Shown here piece by piece: positions 27,271 to 36,518 of a stretch of 64,000 nucleotides of DNA. Source of the DNA: Mesorhizobium sp. CU3 (GTDB lineage: Bacteria; Pseudomonadota; Alphaproteobacteria; Rhizobiales; Rhizobiaceae); NCBI RefSeq assembly GCF_006442965.1, contig NZ_VFWX01000009.1:1-64000 (forward strand). Reading direction: 5' to 3'. Position 1 is the first letter of the stretch, and the number at the start of each line of letters is the position of its first letter. The notes beneath the pieces were generated by a model, which was not told the DNA's origin, ran no database searches, and saw only the letters and a program-made list of their open reading frames with translations. The translations under genes were made by a program, and so were the position numbers.

Positions 27271-27319
27271 GAGCATGATGCCGAAAAGTGTGAAGCGGTT
27301 TTCGGATGACATCATGCTT
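27271..27319. repeat. Short palindromic repeat, family B, copy 1
   Basis: GAGCATGATG at the left and CATCATGCTT at the right flank a CCGAAAA/TTTTCGG inner hairpin. Total length is about 49 bp. It lies between the divergent acetyltransferase and DUF4126-type genes. The core is shared with the copy at 55104-55174. Confidence 0.8.
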
Positions 27320-27417
27320 CTTGCCTTTGACTCCGAAAGCCCGTGGCCAAACGGCTTGCCTATGCTAGCCTGCCTTGCTCGGACCGAGCGAGGTTCCGAT
27401 TTTTGAGGGGGTCGATC

Positions 27418-27879
27418 ATGCTTTACCTGCTTGCCTTGCTTATCGGCGTTATTGCCGGCCTGCGCGCCATGACCGCGCCCGCCGCCGTCGCCTGGGGTTC
27501 TTATCTCGGCTGGCTTCCGGTCGCAGGTACCTGGGCCAGTTTCATGGGCCATTGGATTGCGGTCGGCATCTTCACCATCCTGGCCATCGTCGAGCTCGTC
27601 ACCGACCAGTTGCCGTCGACGCCGAGCCGCAAGGTGCCGCAGCAGTTCGGCGCCCGTATCGTCATGGGCGCCTTCACCGGCGCGGTGATCGGCGCGACCG
27701 GCGGCGCCACCATCGGCGGCCTGATCGCCGGCGTCATCGGCGCCGTCATCGGCACGCTGGGCGGCGCCGAAGTGCGCGGCCGGCTGGCCGCAGCCTTCGG
27801 CAAGGATCCGCCGGCCGCCTTCATCGAGGACGCGGTCGCGATCATCGGCGGTCTGCTGATCGTGGCGGCCGTCGCATGA
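27418..27879 (+). CDS. DUF4126-type small membrane protein
   Basis: A 153-residue protein with four to five hydrophobic segments and a long Gly/Ala-rich stretch (MGAFTGAVIGATGGATIGGLIAG). It resembles the DUF4126 family, whose function is unknown. The start at 27418 has a GAGGGG site. The stop overlaps the ATG of the following oxidoreductase gene in an ATGA arrangement, so the two are translationally coupled. Confidence 0.8.
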   Translation: MLYLLALLIGVIAGLRAMTAPAAVAWGSYLGWLPVAGTWASFMGHWIAVGIFTILAIVELVTDQLPSTPSRKVPQQFGARIVMGAFTGAVIGATGGATIGGLIAGVIGAVIGTLGGAEVRGRLAAAFGKDPPAAFIEDAVAIIGGLLIVAAVA

Positions 27880-29252
27880 CGGCCAGAAGCTTCGACGCCA
27901 TCGTCATCGGCGCCGGCCAGGCCGGCACGCCGCTCGCCGGTCGGCTCAACGCGGCCGGCATGAGCGTGGCGCTGATCGAGCGCAAGCTCGTCGGCGGCAC
28001 CTGCGTCAACACCGGCTGCATCCCGACCAAGACGATGGTGGCGAGCGCCTATGCCGCCCATCTCGCCCGCCGCGCCGCCGACTATGGCGTGACGCTCGGC
28101 GGTCCCGTCGGCGTCGACTACAAGGCGATCAAGACGCGCAAGGACAAGGTATCAGGCGCCTCCCGCACAGGGTTGGAGACCTGGATCGCGGGCATGGAGA
28201 AATGCACGCTCTACCGTGGCCATGCGCGCTTCGAATCCGCCAACACCGTGCGTGTCGGCGACGAATTGCTGACGGCGCCAAAGATCTTCCTCAACACCGG
28301 CGGCCGCGCCTCGGTGCCCGACCTGCCCGGTATCAGCGATATCCCCTATCTCACCAATTCCTCGATGATGGACCTTGATGTCCTGCCCGACCACCTGATC
28401 GTCGTCGGCGGCAGCTACATCTCGCTCGAATTCGCGCAGATGTTCCGCCGCTTCGGGTCGCAGGTGACGGTCATCGAGCGCGCGCCGCGGCTGACCGGCC
28501 GCGAGGACGAGGAAACCTCGGCGGTCATCCTGTCCATCCTCGAAAACGAGGGCATCGCCGTCCATCTCGGCGCCGACGACATATCCTTCGCCAGGACGGG
28601 CAACGAGATTGCCGTCACTTTTTCCGCCGGCAAGCCGCCAGCGGTCGGCTCGCATGTGCTTCTGGCGCTTGGCCGCACGCCCAACACCGACGATCTCGGC
28701 TTGGACAAGGCCGGCGTCGCGGTCGACCAGCGCGGCTTCGTCACAGTCGACGACCAGTTGCGCACCAGCGTGCCCGGCATCTGGGCGATGGGCGATTGCA
28801 ACGGCAAGGGAGCCTTCACCCACACCTCCTACAACGACTACGAGATCGTCGCCGCCAATCTGCTCGACAACGATCCGCGCAAGGTGAGCGACCGCATCGA
28901 GGCCTATGCGCTCTACATCGACCCGCCGCTCGGCCGCTGCGGCATGACCGAGGCCGCGGTGAAGAAATCGGGCCGCCGCGCGCTGGTCGGCCAGCGGCCG
29001 ATGACCCGCGTCGGCCGCGCCGTCGAAAAGGGCGAGACGCAAGGTTTCATGAAGATCCTGGTCGATGCCGACACTAGGGAAATCCTTGGCTGTGCCGTGC
29101 TCGGTCCCGGCGGCGACGAAGCCGTGCACTGCGTGCTCGACCTGATGTACGCCAAGGCCCCGGTCGACACGCTGGCGCGGGCGATGCATATCCATCCCAA
29201 CGTCTCGGAACTGTTGCCGACCATCGCCCAGGAGCTCAAACCGCTGGCCTGA
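27876..29252 (+). CDS. Pyridine nucleotide-disulfide oxidoreductase, class I (mercuric reductase-like)
   Basis: A 458-residue flavoprotein with FAD-binding VIGAGQAGTPLA, redox-active C43/C48 in GGTCVNTGCIPTK, NAD(P)-binding VVGGSYISLEFAQ near residue 175, and the C-terminal dimer domain with base motif HIHPNVSE. It has no N-terminal HMA domain and no C-terminal vicinal cysteines, so true mercury reduction is unlikely; the name mercuric reductase is often given to such proteins. Substrate unknown. It is coupled to the DUF4126-type gene upstream. Confidence 0.88.
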   Translation: MTARSFDAIVIGAGQAGTPLAGRLNAAGMSVALIERKLVGGTCVNTGCIPTKTMVASAYAAHLARRAADYGVTLGGPVGVDYKAIKTRKDKVSGASRTGLETWIAGMEKCTLYRGHARFESANTVRVGDELLTAPKIFLNTGGRASVPDLPGISDIPYLTNSSMMDLDVLPDHLIVVGGSYISLEFAQMFRRFGSQVTVIERAPRLTGREDEETSAVILSILENEGIAVHLGADDISFARTGNEIAVTFSAGKPPAVGSHVLLALGRTPNTDDLGLDKAGVAVDQRGFVTVDDQLRTSVPGIWAMGDCNGKGAFTHTSYNDYEIVAANLLDNDPRKVSDRIEAYALYIDPPLGRCGMTEAAVKKSGRRALVGQRPMTRVGRAVEKGETQGFMKILVDADTREILGCAVLGPGGDEAVHCVLDLMYAKAPVDTLARAMHIHPNVSELLPTIAQELKPLA

Positions 29253-29374
29253 TGTGCCGGCCCATTGGTAGCCGCTCTCGTCTTTCTGCATTGCTGCGTT
29301 GCAACAATGACGCTTGTGCGCCTGGCCCGACTAAAGTCAGTCTCGGGTTTGAACCGATTCATTCCGGACATTCC

Positions 29375-30547
29375 ATGCCGCTGCCGATCCTAGCGCTCGC
29401 CATTGCATCCTTCTGCATCGGCACCACCGAATTCGTCATCATGGGCCTGCTGCCGGAGGTCGCCGCCGACCTCGGCGTCTCGATCCCGTCGGCCGGGCTT
29501 TTGGTCACCGGCTATGCGCTGGGCGTCGTCTTTGGCGCGCCGATCGTCGCCATGGCTACCGCGCATCTGCCGCGCAAGCCGGTGCTGGTCGGGCTTACGG
29601 CTTCATTCGTCATCGGCAATCTGTTCTGCGCCATCGCTCCCGATTACTGGACGCTGATGGCCGCGCGTGTCTTCACCGCCCTGGGGCACGGGGCTTTCTT
29701 CGGCATCGGCTCGGTCGTTGCCGCCAGCCTGGTGCCGCGCAACAAGCGCGCCAGCGCGATGGCGCTGATGTTTGCCGGCCTGACGCTCTCCAACATTCTG
29801 GGCGTTCCCGCCGGCACCGCGCTCGGCGAGGCCTTTGGCTGGCGCGCTACTTTCCTGGCCGTCGTCGGCATCGGCCTGATCTCGGTCGCCGCCATCGCCT
29901 GGCTGGTACCGTCGGATGTCACCGAACCCAGCGGCGGCGGCCTGCGCGGCGAGTTGCGCGTACTCGGCAAGCTGCAGGTCTGGCTGGCCATGCTGATCGC
30001 CTCGCTCGCCTCCGCCAGCCTGTTCGCCGTCTTCACCTACATCAAGCCCTATCTTACCGACGTCTCCGGCCTGTCGACTTCGACCGTCACCTGGGTGCTG
30101 CTGCTCTTCGGCGCCGGCATGACCATCGGCAACATCATCGGTGGCAGGTTGGCCGACTGGAAGCTGATGCCGACGGTGATCGCCACGCTCTCCGCCATGG
30201 CCTTGCTCTTCGTCGTCTTCACCGAGCTCGGCTCGACGGCGAGCGTAGCCATCGCCATCGTTTTTCTGTGGGGCATGCTGATCTTCATCGTCGTGCCGCC
30301 GCTGCAGATCCGCGTCGTCGAGGCGGCGGCCGAGGGTCCCAACCTTGCCGCGACGCTCAACCAGGGCGCCTTCAATGTCGGCAATGCCAGCGGCGCCTGG
30401 ATCGGCGGCCTCGCCATCTCCTGGGGCGTCTCCTACGCCAACCTGCCGCTGGTCGGCGCCGCCCTGGCGGTCCTGGCCGTCACGGTCGCGGTGTTGTCGC
30501 AGGCGCTCGACCGCCGTGCGGTGGTGCAGGCGCAGCCGGCCGAATAA
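29375..30547 (+). CDS. MFS efflux transporter, AraJ/drug:H+ antiporter-1 type
   Basis: A 390-residue inner-membrane protein with twelve predicted helices and the DHA1 signature near the start (IASFCIGTTEFVIMGLLPEVAADLGVS). Members export sugars, drugs or amino-acid derivatives; the substrate cannot be read here. The ATG at 29375 has a weak ribosome-binding site but begins directly at the first helix. Three tandem hairpins follow immediately after the stop. Confidence 0.88.
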   Translation: MPLPILALAIASFCIGTTEFVIMGLLPEVAADLGVSIPSAGLLVTGYALGVVFGAPIVAMATAHLPRKPVLVGLTASFVIGNLFCAIAPDYWTLMAARVFTALGHGAFFGIGSVVAASLVPRNKRASAMALMFAGLTLSNILGVPAGTALGEAFGWRATFLAVVGIGLISVAAIAWLVPSDVTEPSGGGLRGELRVLGKLQVWLAMLIASLASASLFAVFTYIKPYLTDVSGLSTSTVTWVLLLFGAGMTIGNIIGGRLADWKLMPTVIATLSAMALLFVVFTELGSTASVAIAIVFLWGMLIFIVVPPLQIRVVEAAAEGPNLAATLNQGAFNVGNASGAWIGGLAISWGVSYANLPLVGAALAVLAVTVAVLSQALDRRAVVQAQPAE

Positions 30548-30548
30548 G

Positions 30549-30620
30549 GCTCGGCGACTTCGCCCGTAGCCAGTTCGGCGTCTTCGCCGTAACCAGGTTC
30601 GGCGGCTTCGCCGCAGTTGC
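30549..30620. repeat. Three tandem 24-bp units, each a small hairpin
   Basis: TCGGCG-x-CTTCGCC recurs at 30551, 30575 and 30599, an exact 24-bp period starting 2 bp after the MFS stop. Each unit folds into a short CGGCG/CGCCG-type hairpin. There is no U-tract, so this looks more like an mRNA 3'-end stabiliser or a REP-like array than a terminator. Confidence 0.7.
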
Positions 30621-30706
30621 CCTGCCCCGACAGTCCGCCCGGCTGGACCACTCGACAGCCCCACTGCAACAAGGCATGGGTGGACCCTCTTCCTTCGGAG
30701 GCGTCC

Positions 30707-31762
30707 ATGCAAAAGACCATCGAGCGCATCGCCGGCGACAGCGACGGCACCGCTTACGAATTTCCGGTGTTCCGTTTCGACGGTACGGACAAGGCGGCAC
30801 CCTCGGCCTATCTGCAGGCAGCCCTTCATGCCGGCGAATTGCCGGGCGTCGTGGCCATCGACGCGCTGATGCCGATGCTGGCCAAGGCGGAAGCGGAAAA
30901 GCGCATCAGGGGCGCCATCACCATTGTCCCCTGGGCCAACCCGATCGGCCGGTCGCAGTATCATTTCGGCGAGCATCAGGGTCGTTTCCACCTCGGCACG
31001 AGGGTAAACTTCAACCGCGGCTTTCCGCTGCTCGCGGCGCCCGACGCAAGGCTCTTGCCCGACACCAGCCTTGGCGGCGCCGACCAGCGGCTGAAGACGC
31101 GGCTGGTCCAGCTTTCGCTCGGCCGCGACATCGTACTCGACCTGCATTGCGACGATGAAGGCCTGCCCTACCTCTACATCCACACCAGCCTGTGGCCGCA
31201 TATGGCCGACTGCGCGGCGGCCATGGGCATCGATGCGGTCGTGCTGTGGAGCGAAGACACCGACGGCACCTTCGAAGGCGCCTCGATCATGCCCTATCAA
31301 AACGTGCCGGCCAGCGTCGCGCGTTTCGAGCGCCGCGCTGTCACAACGGTCGAATATCGCGGCATGCTCGACGTCAACGGAGCTTATGCCGCCTCCGATG
31401 CCGCCGGCCTCTATCGCCTGCTGGTGACGCGCGGCGTCGTTCAGGACTCGTCTATCCCGAAGTTCGAGAAATTTGCCGGTCCTGTCGTGCCGCTGGAAAA
31501 CATCGACATGATGCCTTCACCCAAAGCCGGCGCGATCCTTTACGACGTCAAGCCCGGCGATCGCGTCGCCAAGGGCGACAGGCTGGCGACCATTGTGCAT
31601 GCGCCAGGCGAGGCCGGCGGCCGCACGGAGGTGTTCGCGCCGCAGTCCGGCTTCATCCTGACCCGCCGCTCGCGCCGCATCATCCGCGCCGGCGAGGACC
31701 TTTTGAAGCTGGCCGGCGACAAGCGCAGCGGCGACGCAAGGTCGGGCACGCTGGAGGATTGA
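30707..31762 (+). CDS. Succinylglutamate desuccinylase/aspartoacylase-family deacylase
   Basis: A 351-residue zinc carboxypeptidase-fold amidohydrolase. The zinc-site motif HAGELPG (H41, E44) and the second histidine in LDLHCDDEG (H147) are present. The C-terminal ~80 residues resemble the beta-barrel (biotinyl/lipoyl-like) tail of this family (AGAILYDVKPGDRVAKGDRLATI). It probably cleaves an N-acyl amino acid; the substrate is unknown. The start at 30707 has CGGAGG 5-6 nt upstream. Confidence 0.88.
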   Translation: MQKTIERIAGDSDGTAYEFPVFRFDGTDKAAPSAYLQAALHAGELPGVVAIDALMPMLAKAEAEKRIRGAITIVPWANPIGRSQYHFGEHQGRFHLGTRVNFNRGFPLLAAPDARLLPDTSLGGADQRLKTRLVQLSLGRDIVLDLHCDDEGLPYLYIHTSLWPHMADCAAAMGIDAVVLWSEDTDGTFEGASIMPYQNVPASVARFERRAVTTVEYRGMLDVNGAYAASDAAGLYRLLVTRGVVQDSSIPKFEKFAGPVVPLENIDMMPSPKAGAILYDVKPGDRVAKGDRLATIVHAPGEAGGRTEVFAPQSGFILTRRSRRIIRAGEDLLKLAGDKRSGDARSGTLED

Positions 31763-31834
31763 GGCCTCGGTCGCTTCACCATGCGCGTGAAATCCGGTTG
31801 CACGGGCCTCCATTCGCCGCTATGGGAGTCGGCC

Positions 31835-31879
31835 ATGAACATGCGTTCGAACAAGACCATTTGGTGGTGGGCTCGCTGA
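31835..31879 (+). CDS. trpL: trp operon leader peptide
   Basis: A 14-codon frame encodes MNMRSNKTIWWWAR and then TGA, with GGGAG 7 nt before the ATG. Three consecutive Trp codons (31862-31870) just before an attenuator hairpin and trpE(G) are the hallmark of trp attenuation. Ribosome stalling at these codons under tryptophan shortage should favour the antiterminator. Confidence 0.93.
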   Translation: MNMRSNKTIWWWAR

Positions 31880-31956
31880 CAGCGGCCTATTCGAACGCGT
31901 GCGCGTGAAAGTAGAGGGTGGCCGCAACGGAATGTCCGGGCGGCCATTTGTTTTTT
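31843..31956 (+). promoter_or_regulatory. trp transcription attenuator
   Basis: All alternative pairings can be read. Segment 1 (GCGTTCGAA, 31843-31851) is exactly complementary to segment 2 (TTCGAACGC, 31890-31898). The neighbouring GCGGCC (31882-31887) pairs with segment 3 (GGCCGC, 31920-31925) as the antiterminator. Segment 3 pairs with segment 4 (GCGGCC, 31940-31945), helped by an inner CGGA/TCCG stem, to form the terminator followed by TTTGTTTTTT (31947-31956). Confidence 0.9.
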
Positions 31957-32002
31957 AAAGCCATTCCCGGGTCCGTTGCCCAAAACGCTGATGGAGACGG
32001 CA

Positions 32003-34192
32003 ATGACGACGACAGTTCTGGACAACGGGGCCGAGCGCTTCGTCACCGCCGGCGGCGTGACGATCACCCGCGAACGCCACGACAGACCCTATGAAGGCGC
32101 GATCGATGCCTATGTCGACGGCCTGAATTCGCGCCGCGGCGCGGTGTTTTCCTCCAATTACGAATATCCGGGACGCTACACGCGCTGGGATACGGCCATC
32201 ATCGATCCGCCGCTGGTGATCTCCGCGCGCGGCCGCGCGATGCGCATCGAGGCGCTGAACAAGCGCGGCGAGGCGCTGCTGCCGGTGATCGGCAAGACGC
32301 TGGCCGCTCTTGATGAGGTCACTATCGCCGAGACCTCGAAGACGCTGATCCGCCTCGACGTCGCCAAGCCGGGCCGCGTCTTCACCGAGGAAGAGCGCAG
32401 CCGCGTTCCGTCGGTGTTCACCGTGCTGCGCGCCATCACCGCTTTGTTCAAGACCGCGGAAGACGCCAATCTCGGCCTCTACGGCGCCTTCGGCTACGAC
32501 CTCGCCTTCCAGTTCGACCCGGTCGACTACAAGCTGGAGCGCAGAGAGAGCCAGCGCGACCTGGTGCTGTTCCTGCCCGACGAGATCCTGGTCGTCGACC
32601 ATTATTCGACCAAGGCATGGACCGACCGCTACGACTATTCCGGTGAAGGCTTCTCGACCGAAGGCCTGCCGCGCGACGCCCATGCCGAGCCGTTCAGGAC
32701 CGCCGACCGCATCCCGCCGCGCGGCGACCATGAGCCCGGCGAATACGCCAACCTGGTGCGGCGCGCCATGGAGAGCTTCAAGCGCGGCGACCTGTTCGAG
32801 GTCGTGCCTGGACAGATGTTCTACGAGCGCTGCGAGACCCAGCCCTCCGACATCTCTCGCAAGCTGAAGTCGATCAACCCGTCGCCCTATTCCTTCTTCA
32901 TCAATCTCGGCGAGAACGAGTATCTGATCGGCGCCTCGCCGGAGATGTTCGTGCGCGTCAACGGCCGGCGCGTCGAGACCTGCCCGATCTCGGGCACCAT
33001 CAAGCGCGGCGACGACGCCATCTCCGATAGCGAGCAGATCCTCAAGCTGCTCAATTCCAAGAAGGACGAGTCCGAGCTCACCATGTGCTCGGACGTCGAC
33101 CGCAACGACAAGTCGCGCGTCTGCGAACCGGGCTCCGTGCGCGTCATCGGCCGCCGCCAGATCGAGATGTATTCGCGCCTGATCCACACCGTCGACCACA
33201 TCGAGGGGCGGCTGCGCGAAGGCATGGACGCCTTCGATGCGTTCCTGTCGCACGCCTGGGCCGTCACCGTCACCGGCGCGCCGAAGCTGTGGGCCATGCG
33301 CTTCATCGAGCAGAACGAGAAGAGCCCGCGCGCCTGGTATGGCGGCGCGATCGGCATGGTCAATTTCAACGGCGACATGAACACCGGGCTGACCTTGCGC
33401 ACCATCCGCATCAAGGACGGCATCGCCGAGGTGCGCGCCGGCGCCACGCTGCTCTTCGACAGCATTCCCGAGGAAGAAGAGGCCGAAACCGAACTGAAGG
33501 CATCCGCCATGCTCTCCGCCATCCGCGACGCCAAGACCGGCAACGCCACCGGAACCGAGCGCACCACCGCGCGCGTCGGCGACGGCGTCAACATCCTGCT
33601 CGTCGACCACGAGGATTCCTTCGTCCACACGCTGGCCAACTACTTCCGCCAGACCGGCGCCAACGTCTCCACCGTCCGCACGCCGGTGCCGGAGGAAGTC
33701 TTCGAGCGGCTGAAGCCCGATCTCGTCGTGCTGTCGCCCGGCCCCGGCACGCCGAAGGATTTCGACTGCGCCGCCACCATCAAGAAGGCGCGCGCCCGCG
33801 ACCTTCCGATCTTCGGCGTCTGCCTCGGCCTGCAGGCGCTGGCCGAAGCCTATGGCGGCGAGCTCAGGCAATTGCACATCCCGATGCACGGCAAGCCCTC
33901 GCGCATCCGCGTCTCCAAGCCCGGCATCATCTTCTCCGGCCTGCCCAAGGAAGTGACCGTCGGCCGCTACCACTCGATCTTCGCCGATCCGGTGCGCCTG
34001 CCCGACGGTTTCGTGGTCACCGCCGAGACCGAGGACGGCGTCATCATGGCCTTCGAACACCGCAAGGAGCCGATCGCCGCGGTGCAGTTCCACCCGGAAT
34101 CGATCATGACGCTCGGCCACAATGCCGGCATGCGCATCATCGAGAACATCGTCGCGCACCTGCCGCGCAAGGCGAAGGAGAAGGCCGCCTAG
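32003..34192 (+). CDS. trpE(G): Anthranilate synthase, fused TrpE and TrpG
   Basis: First step of tryptophan synthesis: chorismate plus glutamine gives anthranilate. The 729-residue fusion has the chorismate-binding TrpE part to about residue 510 ([33 protein letters not shown]) and a glutamine amidotransferase from about residue 530 ([18 protein letters not shown], nucleophile C607 in GVCLGLQ, and QFHPESI). The fusion and its length are characteristic of rhizobia. The start at 32003 has GGAG 6-7 nt upstream; an ATG at 31991 and a TTG at 31976 are less likely. Expression is governed by the attenuator just upstream. Confidence 0.97.
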   Translation: MTTTVLDNGAERFVTAGGVTITRERHDRPYEGAIDAYVDGLNSRRGAVFSSNYEYPGRYTRWDTAIIDPPLVISARGRAMRIEALNKRGEALLPVIGKTLAALDEVTIAETSKTLIRLDVAKPGRVFTEEERSRVPSVFTVLRAITALFKTAEDANLGLYGAFGYDLAFQFDPVDYKLERRESQRDLVLFLPDEILVVDHYSTKAWTDRYDYSGEGFSTEGLPRDAHAEPFRTADRIPPRGDHEPGEYANLVRRAMESFKRGDLFEVVPGQMFYERCETQPSDISRKLKSINPSPYSFFINLGENEYLIGASPEMFVRVNGRRVETCPISGTIKRGDDAISDSEQILKLLNSKKDESELTMCSDVDRNDKSRVCEPGSVRVIGRRQIEMYSRLIHTVDHIEGRLREGMDAFDAFLSHAWAVTVTGAPKLWAMRFIEQNEKSPRAWYGGAIGMVNFNGDMNTGLTLRTIRIKDGIAEVRAGATLLFDSIPEEEEAETELKASAMLSAIRDAKTGNATGTERTTARVGDGVNILLVDHEDSFVHTLANYFRQTGANVSTVRTPVPEEVFERLKPDLVVLSPGPGTPKDFDCAATIKKARARDLPIFGVCLGLQALAEAYGGELRQLHIPMHGKPSRIRVSKPGIIFSGLPKEVTVGRYHSIFADPVRLPDGFVVTAETEDGVIMAFEHRKEPIAAVQFHPESIMTLGHNAGMRIIENIVAHLPRKAKEKAA

Positions 34193-34206
34193 CGCGGCTT
34201 GGCGGG

Positions 34207-35154
34207 ATGGCTGCGACGATGACGATGACCACGGCGGAAGTCAGGGAGGCGACAAGACAAAAGGTCGCCAGCCTTGCGTTCTGGTCGATCGTCGTCGCCT
34301 GCGTCGTGCTGGCCCTCAAGGTTATCGCCTGGTACATCACCGGGTCTGTCGCCCTTTATTCGGACGCAGCGGAATCGATCGTCAACGTCATCGCTTCGAT
34401 CGCGGCTTTCTGGGCCATCCAGGTCAGCTACAAGCCCGCGGACCAGGACCATCCGTTCGGCCATCACAAGGCCGAATACTTCTCGGCCGTCCTGGAAGGC
34501 GTGCTGATCGTCGTCGCGGCTCTGCTGATCATCAACGAGGTCTGGCGATCCTGGCAGCAGCCGGCGCCGCTGGAACAGCCCTGGCAGGGCCTTGCCGTCA
34601 ACGGTGTCGCGACCGTGATCAACGCGATCTGGGCCTGGATGTTGATCCGCGCCGGGCAGAACGCGAAGTCGCCAGCCCTGACCGCCGACGGCCAGCACAT
34701 CATGACCGATGTCGTGACGTCCGTCGGCGTGCTCGGCGGCCTTGTCGGCGCCGTGCTTACCGGCTGGCAGATTCTCGATCCGGCGCTTGCGGTTATCGTC
34801 GCGCTGAACATCCTGTGGCAGGGCTGGCACGTCATCGGCTCGTCGATGAACGGGCTGATGGACCGCGCCGTCGACAATCAGGAACACCTGCAGATCCGCG
34901 ACATCATCTCGGCGAATTCCAAGGGCGCGCTGGAGGTGCATGACCTGAAGACGCGCATCGCCGGTCGCGCCACCTTCATCGAGTTCCATCTGGTCGTCGA
35001 CGCCGACATGACGGTCGGCGCCAGCCACGTCATCTGCGACCGCATCGAGGACGCGCTGAAAGCCGAAATCCCCTCGGTGCGCGTCACCATCCATGTCGAG
35101 CCGGACGACGAGGCCAAGCTGCCGAAAGGCACGACCGCGGTGCCTTTCGCTTGA
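34207..35154 (+). CDS. Cation diffusion facilitator family metal efflux protein
   Basis: A 315-residue inner-membrane transporter with six helices. Metal-site residues are in LYSDAAESIVN (helix 2) and the helix 5 TADGQHIMTDVVTS, and the HPFGHHKAEYF loop lies between helices 2 and 3. A cytoplasmic C-terminal domain (IEFHLVVDADMTVGASHVICDRIEDAL) completes the CDF architecture. It exports divalent metals such as Zn, Fe or Mn; which one is not clear. It lies 14 bp after trpE(G) and may be co-transcribed, although no metabolic link is evident. Confidence 0.9.
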   Translation: MAATMTMTTAEVREATRQKVASLAFWSIVVACVVLALKVIAWYITGSVALYSDAAESIVNVIASIAAFWAIQVSYKPADQDHPFGHHKAEYFSAVLEGVLIVVAALLIINEVWRSWQQPAPLEQPWQGLAVNGVATVINAIWAWMLIRAGQNAKSPALTADGQHIMTDVVTSVGVLGGLVGAVLTGWQILDPALAVIVALNILWQGWHVIGSSMNGLMDRAVDNQEHLQIRDIISANSKGALEVHDLKTRIAGRATFIEFHLVVDADMTVGASHVICDRIEDALKAEIPSVRVTIHVEPDDEAKLPKGTTAVPFA

Positions 35155-35186
35155 CGGTCACCAGGTCTTAGGCTTTCGACAAGCGA

Positions 35187-35336
35187 TCAATAGAAGATGT
35201 CGTCGAGAGCCGGGCGTATCTGTTCCGCCGACTGCTCCAGCGCAGCTTCGACGAAATCGTCGTCGAGCGGCCCGATCACTTGGTCGAGCCACTGCCAGTC
35301 CTGTGAAAGCGTTTCTTCGACCATTGGCGACCTCAT
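35187..35336 (-). CDS. 49-residue acidic protein resembling an antitoxin C-terminus
   Basis: A short gene whose ATG (35336) overlaps the stop of the upstream 361-residue gene in an ATGA arrangement, so it is translationally coupled. The acidic product contains WQWLDQVIGPLDDDFVEAAL and ends LDDIFY. This resembles the toxin-binding tail of AbrB/VapB-type antitoxins but lacks any DNA-binding domain, and no toxin gene is adjacent. It could be a remnant or an independent small protein; the clean coupled start favours real translation. Confidence 0.5.
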   Translation of the reverse strand: MRSPMVEETLSQDWQWLDQVIGPLDDDFVEAALEQSAEQIRPALDDIFY

Positions 35337-36418
35337 GGAGCACAAGCCGACTGCGGCATTGGCTGCAGCCGATAGACCTTGTCGTCGGACCTGGTCTTGC
35401 CGTCCGCCGCTTTCGAGCACAGATCGACGACCGCCACCGCACTGTTGGGGTTGGCGACCATCATCGTGCCGTTCGGGCCGCGCTTGAGGAAAATCTCCTT
35501 CTGCGAGATGTCGCAGGAGAAATCGCTCATCTTCGAGCTTGCCGAGCAGCGCCACTGGTCGGCCTCGCCCTGGCAGGAATAGGTCTGCGTGACCTTGGCG
35601 CCCTTTTGCCTCGTCGTCACCGAAACGGCTATGTCGGCGCCATCCGGCCAGTTCGCCTTGTCGCCGCCGGCGGCGAAGGAGGCAAGCTCGACCGGACCGC
35701 GAAAGATGCGGATCGACCGCGTCATCTGGTTGGGATGCGACTTCAGATGCGCGTCGTCATAATCGCGGCCGTAGCAGAAGGGCTGGTCGGGCTTCAGCCG
35801 CACGCGCAGCGGGTCGCCGAGCGCCGGGTCGATCGGATCGATGCGCGAAAACTCCGCCTTGCAGGCGTCGGCCGGCATCGGATCGAGCTTGAAATTATCG
35901 TCCTCTGAGCCGAGCTGCTGCCTGGCGTACTCCGCCTTGCTCATCGACTCCGACGCGTCGGGGTCGAGAAAAACGTCCGGCGACAGGCCGGAGAGCAGAA
36001 GCTTGCCCTTGTCGTCGACTTTCAGAGAGGCAAGCGAGCGGTCGCAATCCATGCCGCAGCCTATGCCGCTCGAAGGGTCGCTCGGATCGCTCTTGTGGCA
36101 CCAACTGCTCGCCCATTCCGGCTTCTTGGCGCCGCGCACCGTGGTGGTGAGGAAGCCGTTATAGGAAGTATCTTGGTTGGCGGGAGGTTCTTCGTTCGGG
36201 CGGCTGACCGGATCGTGGCCGTAGAAGAAGAAGATGCGCGCCACCTTCTGGTGCTGATGCGCCTTCAGATGCGCCGCGTCGTAGACGCGGCCGAAGCAGA
36301 CATCGGCACCGGTCGGGCTGAGTTCGGGGAGATTGGGCGGCTGTTCGGCGCGCGCAGCGCCTGCAAGAGCGAAAAGGCCAACGCCAAACGCCAGGCCCGC
36401 CAGGGTCCTCGATGCCAT
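35333..36418 (-). CDS. Secreted protein with two ~165-residue internal repeats
   Basis: A 361-residue exported protein (signal peptide residues 1-24, ending AARAEQ) that I do not recognise. It is built from two homologous halves. CFGRVYDAAHLKAH at residues 41-54 corresponds to CYGRDYDDAHLKSH at 215-228, and the halves end in LDPMPADAC (178-186) and LQPMPQSAC (352-360). Cysteines are paired in position between the halves, which suggests disulfides in the periplasm. The start has a strong GGAGGAGG site. The gene is coupled to the 49-residue gene downstream and divergent from the DsrE gene. Confidence 0.8.
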   Translation of the reverse strand: MASRTLAGLAFGVGLFALAGAARAEQPPNLPELSPTGADVCFGRVYDAAHLKAHQHQKVARIFFFYGHDPVSRPNEEPPANQDTSYNGFLTTTVRGAKKPEWASSWCHKSDPSDPSSGIGCGMDCDRSLASLKVDDKGKLLLSGLSPDVFLDPDASESMSKAEYARQQLGSEDDNFKLDPMPADACKAEFSRIDPIDPALGDPLRVRLKPDQPFCYGRDYDDAHLKSHPNQMTRSIRIFRGPVELASFAAGGDKANWPDGADIAVSVTTRQKGAKVTQTYSCQGEADQWRCSASSKMSDFSCDISQKEIFLKRGPNGTMMVANPNSAVAVVDLCSKAADGKTRSDDKVYRLQPMPQSACAP

Positions 36419-36518
36419 AATGATCCTCCTCCCGCCGACAGGACGGCGTTATGCTAGTCTAGGAGCGCGCCTTGGGCCACGCAAAATTGCGCGAGCGGGC
36501 GAAGCGAGGGAGAACGCG

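Noticed and set aside
27876..29252. Functional mercuric reductase
   Set aside because: It lacks the N-terminal metal-binding domain and the C-terminal cysteine pair, and no mer genes are near.
31955..34159. Very long minus-strand frame opposite trpE(G)
   Set aside because: It is a shadow of the fused anthranilate synthase in GC-rich DNA; there is no domain or start signal.
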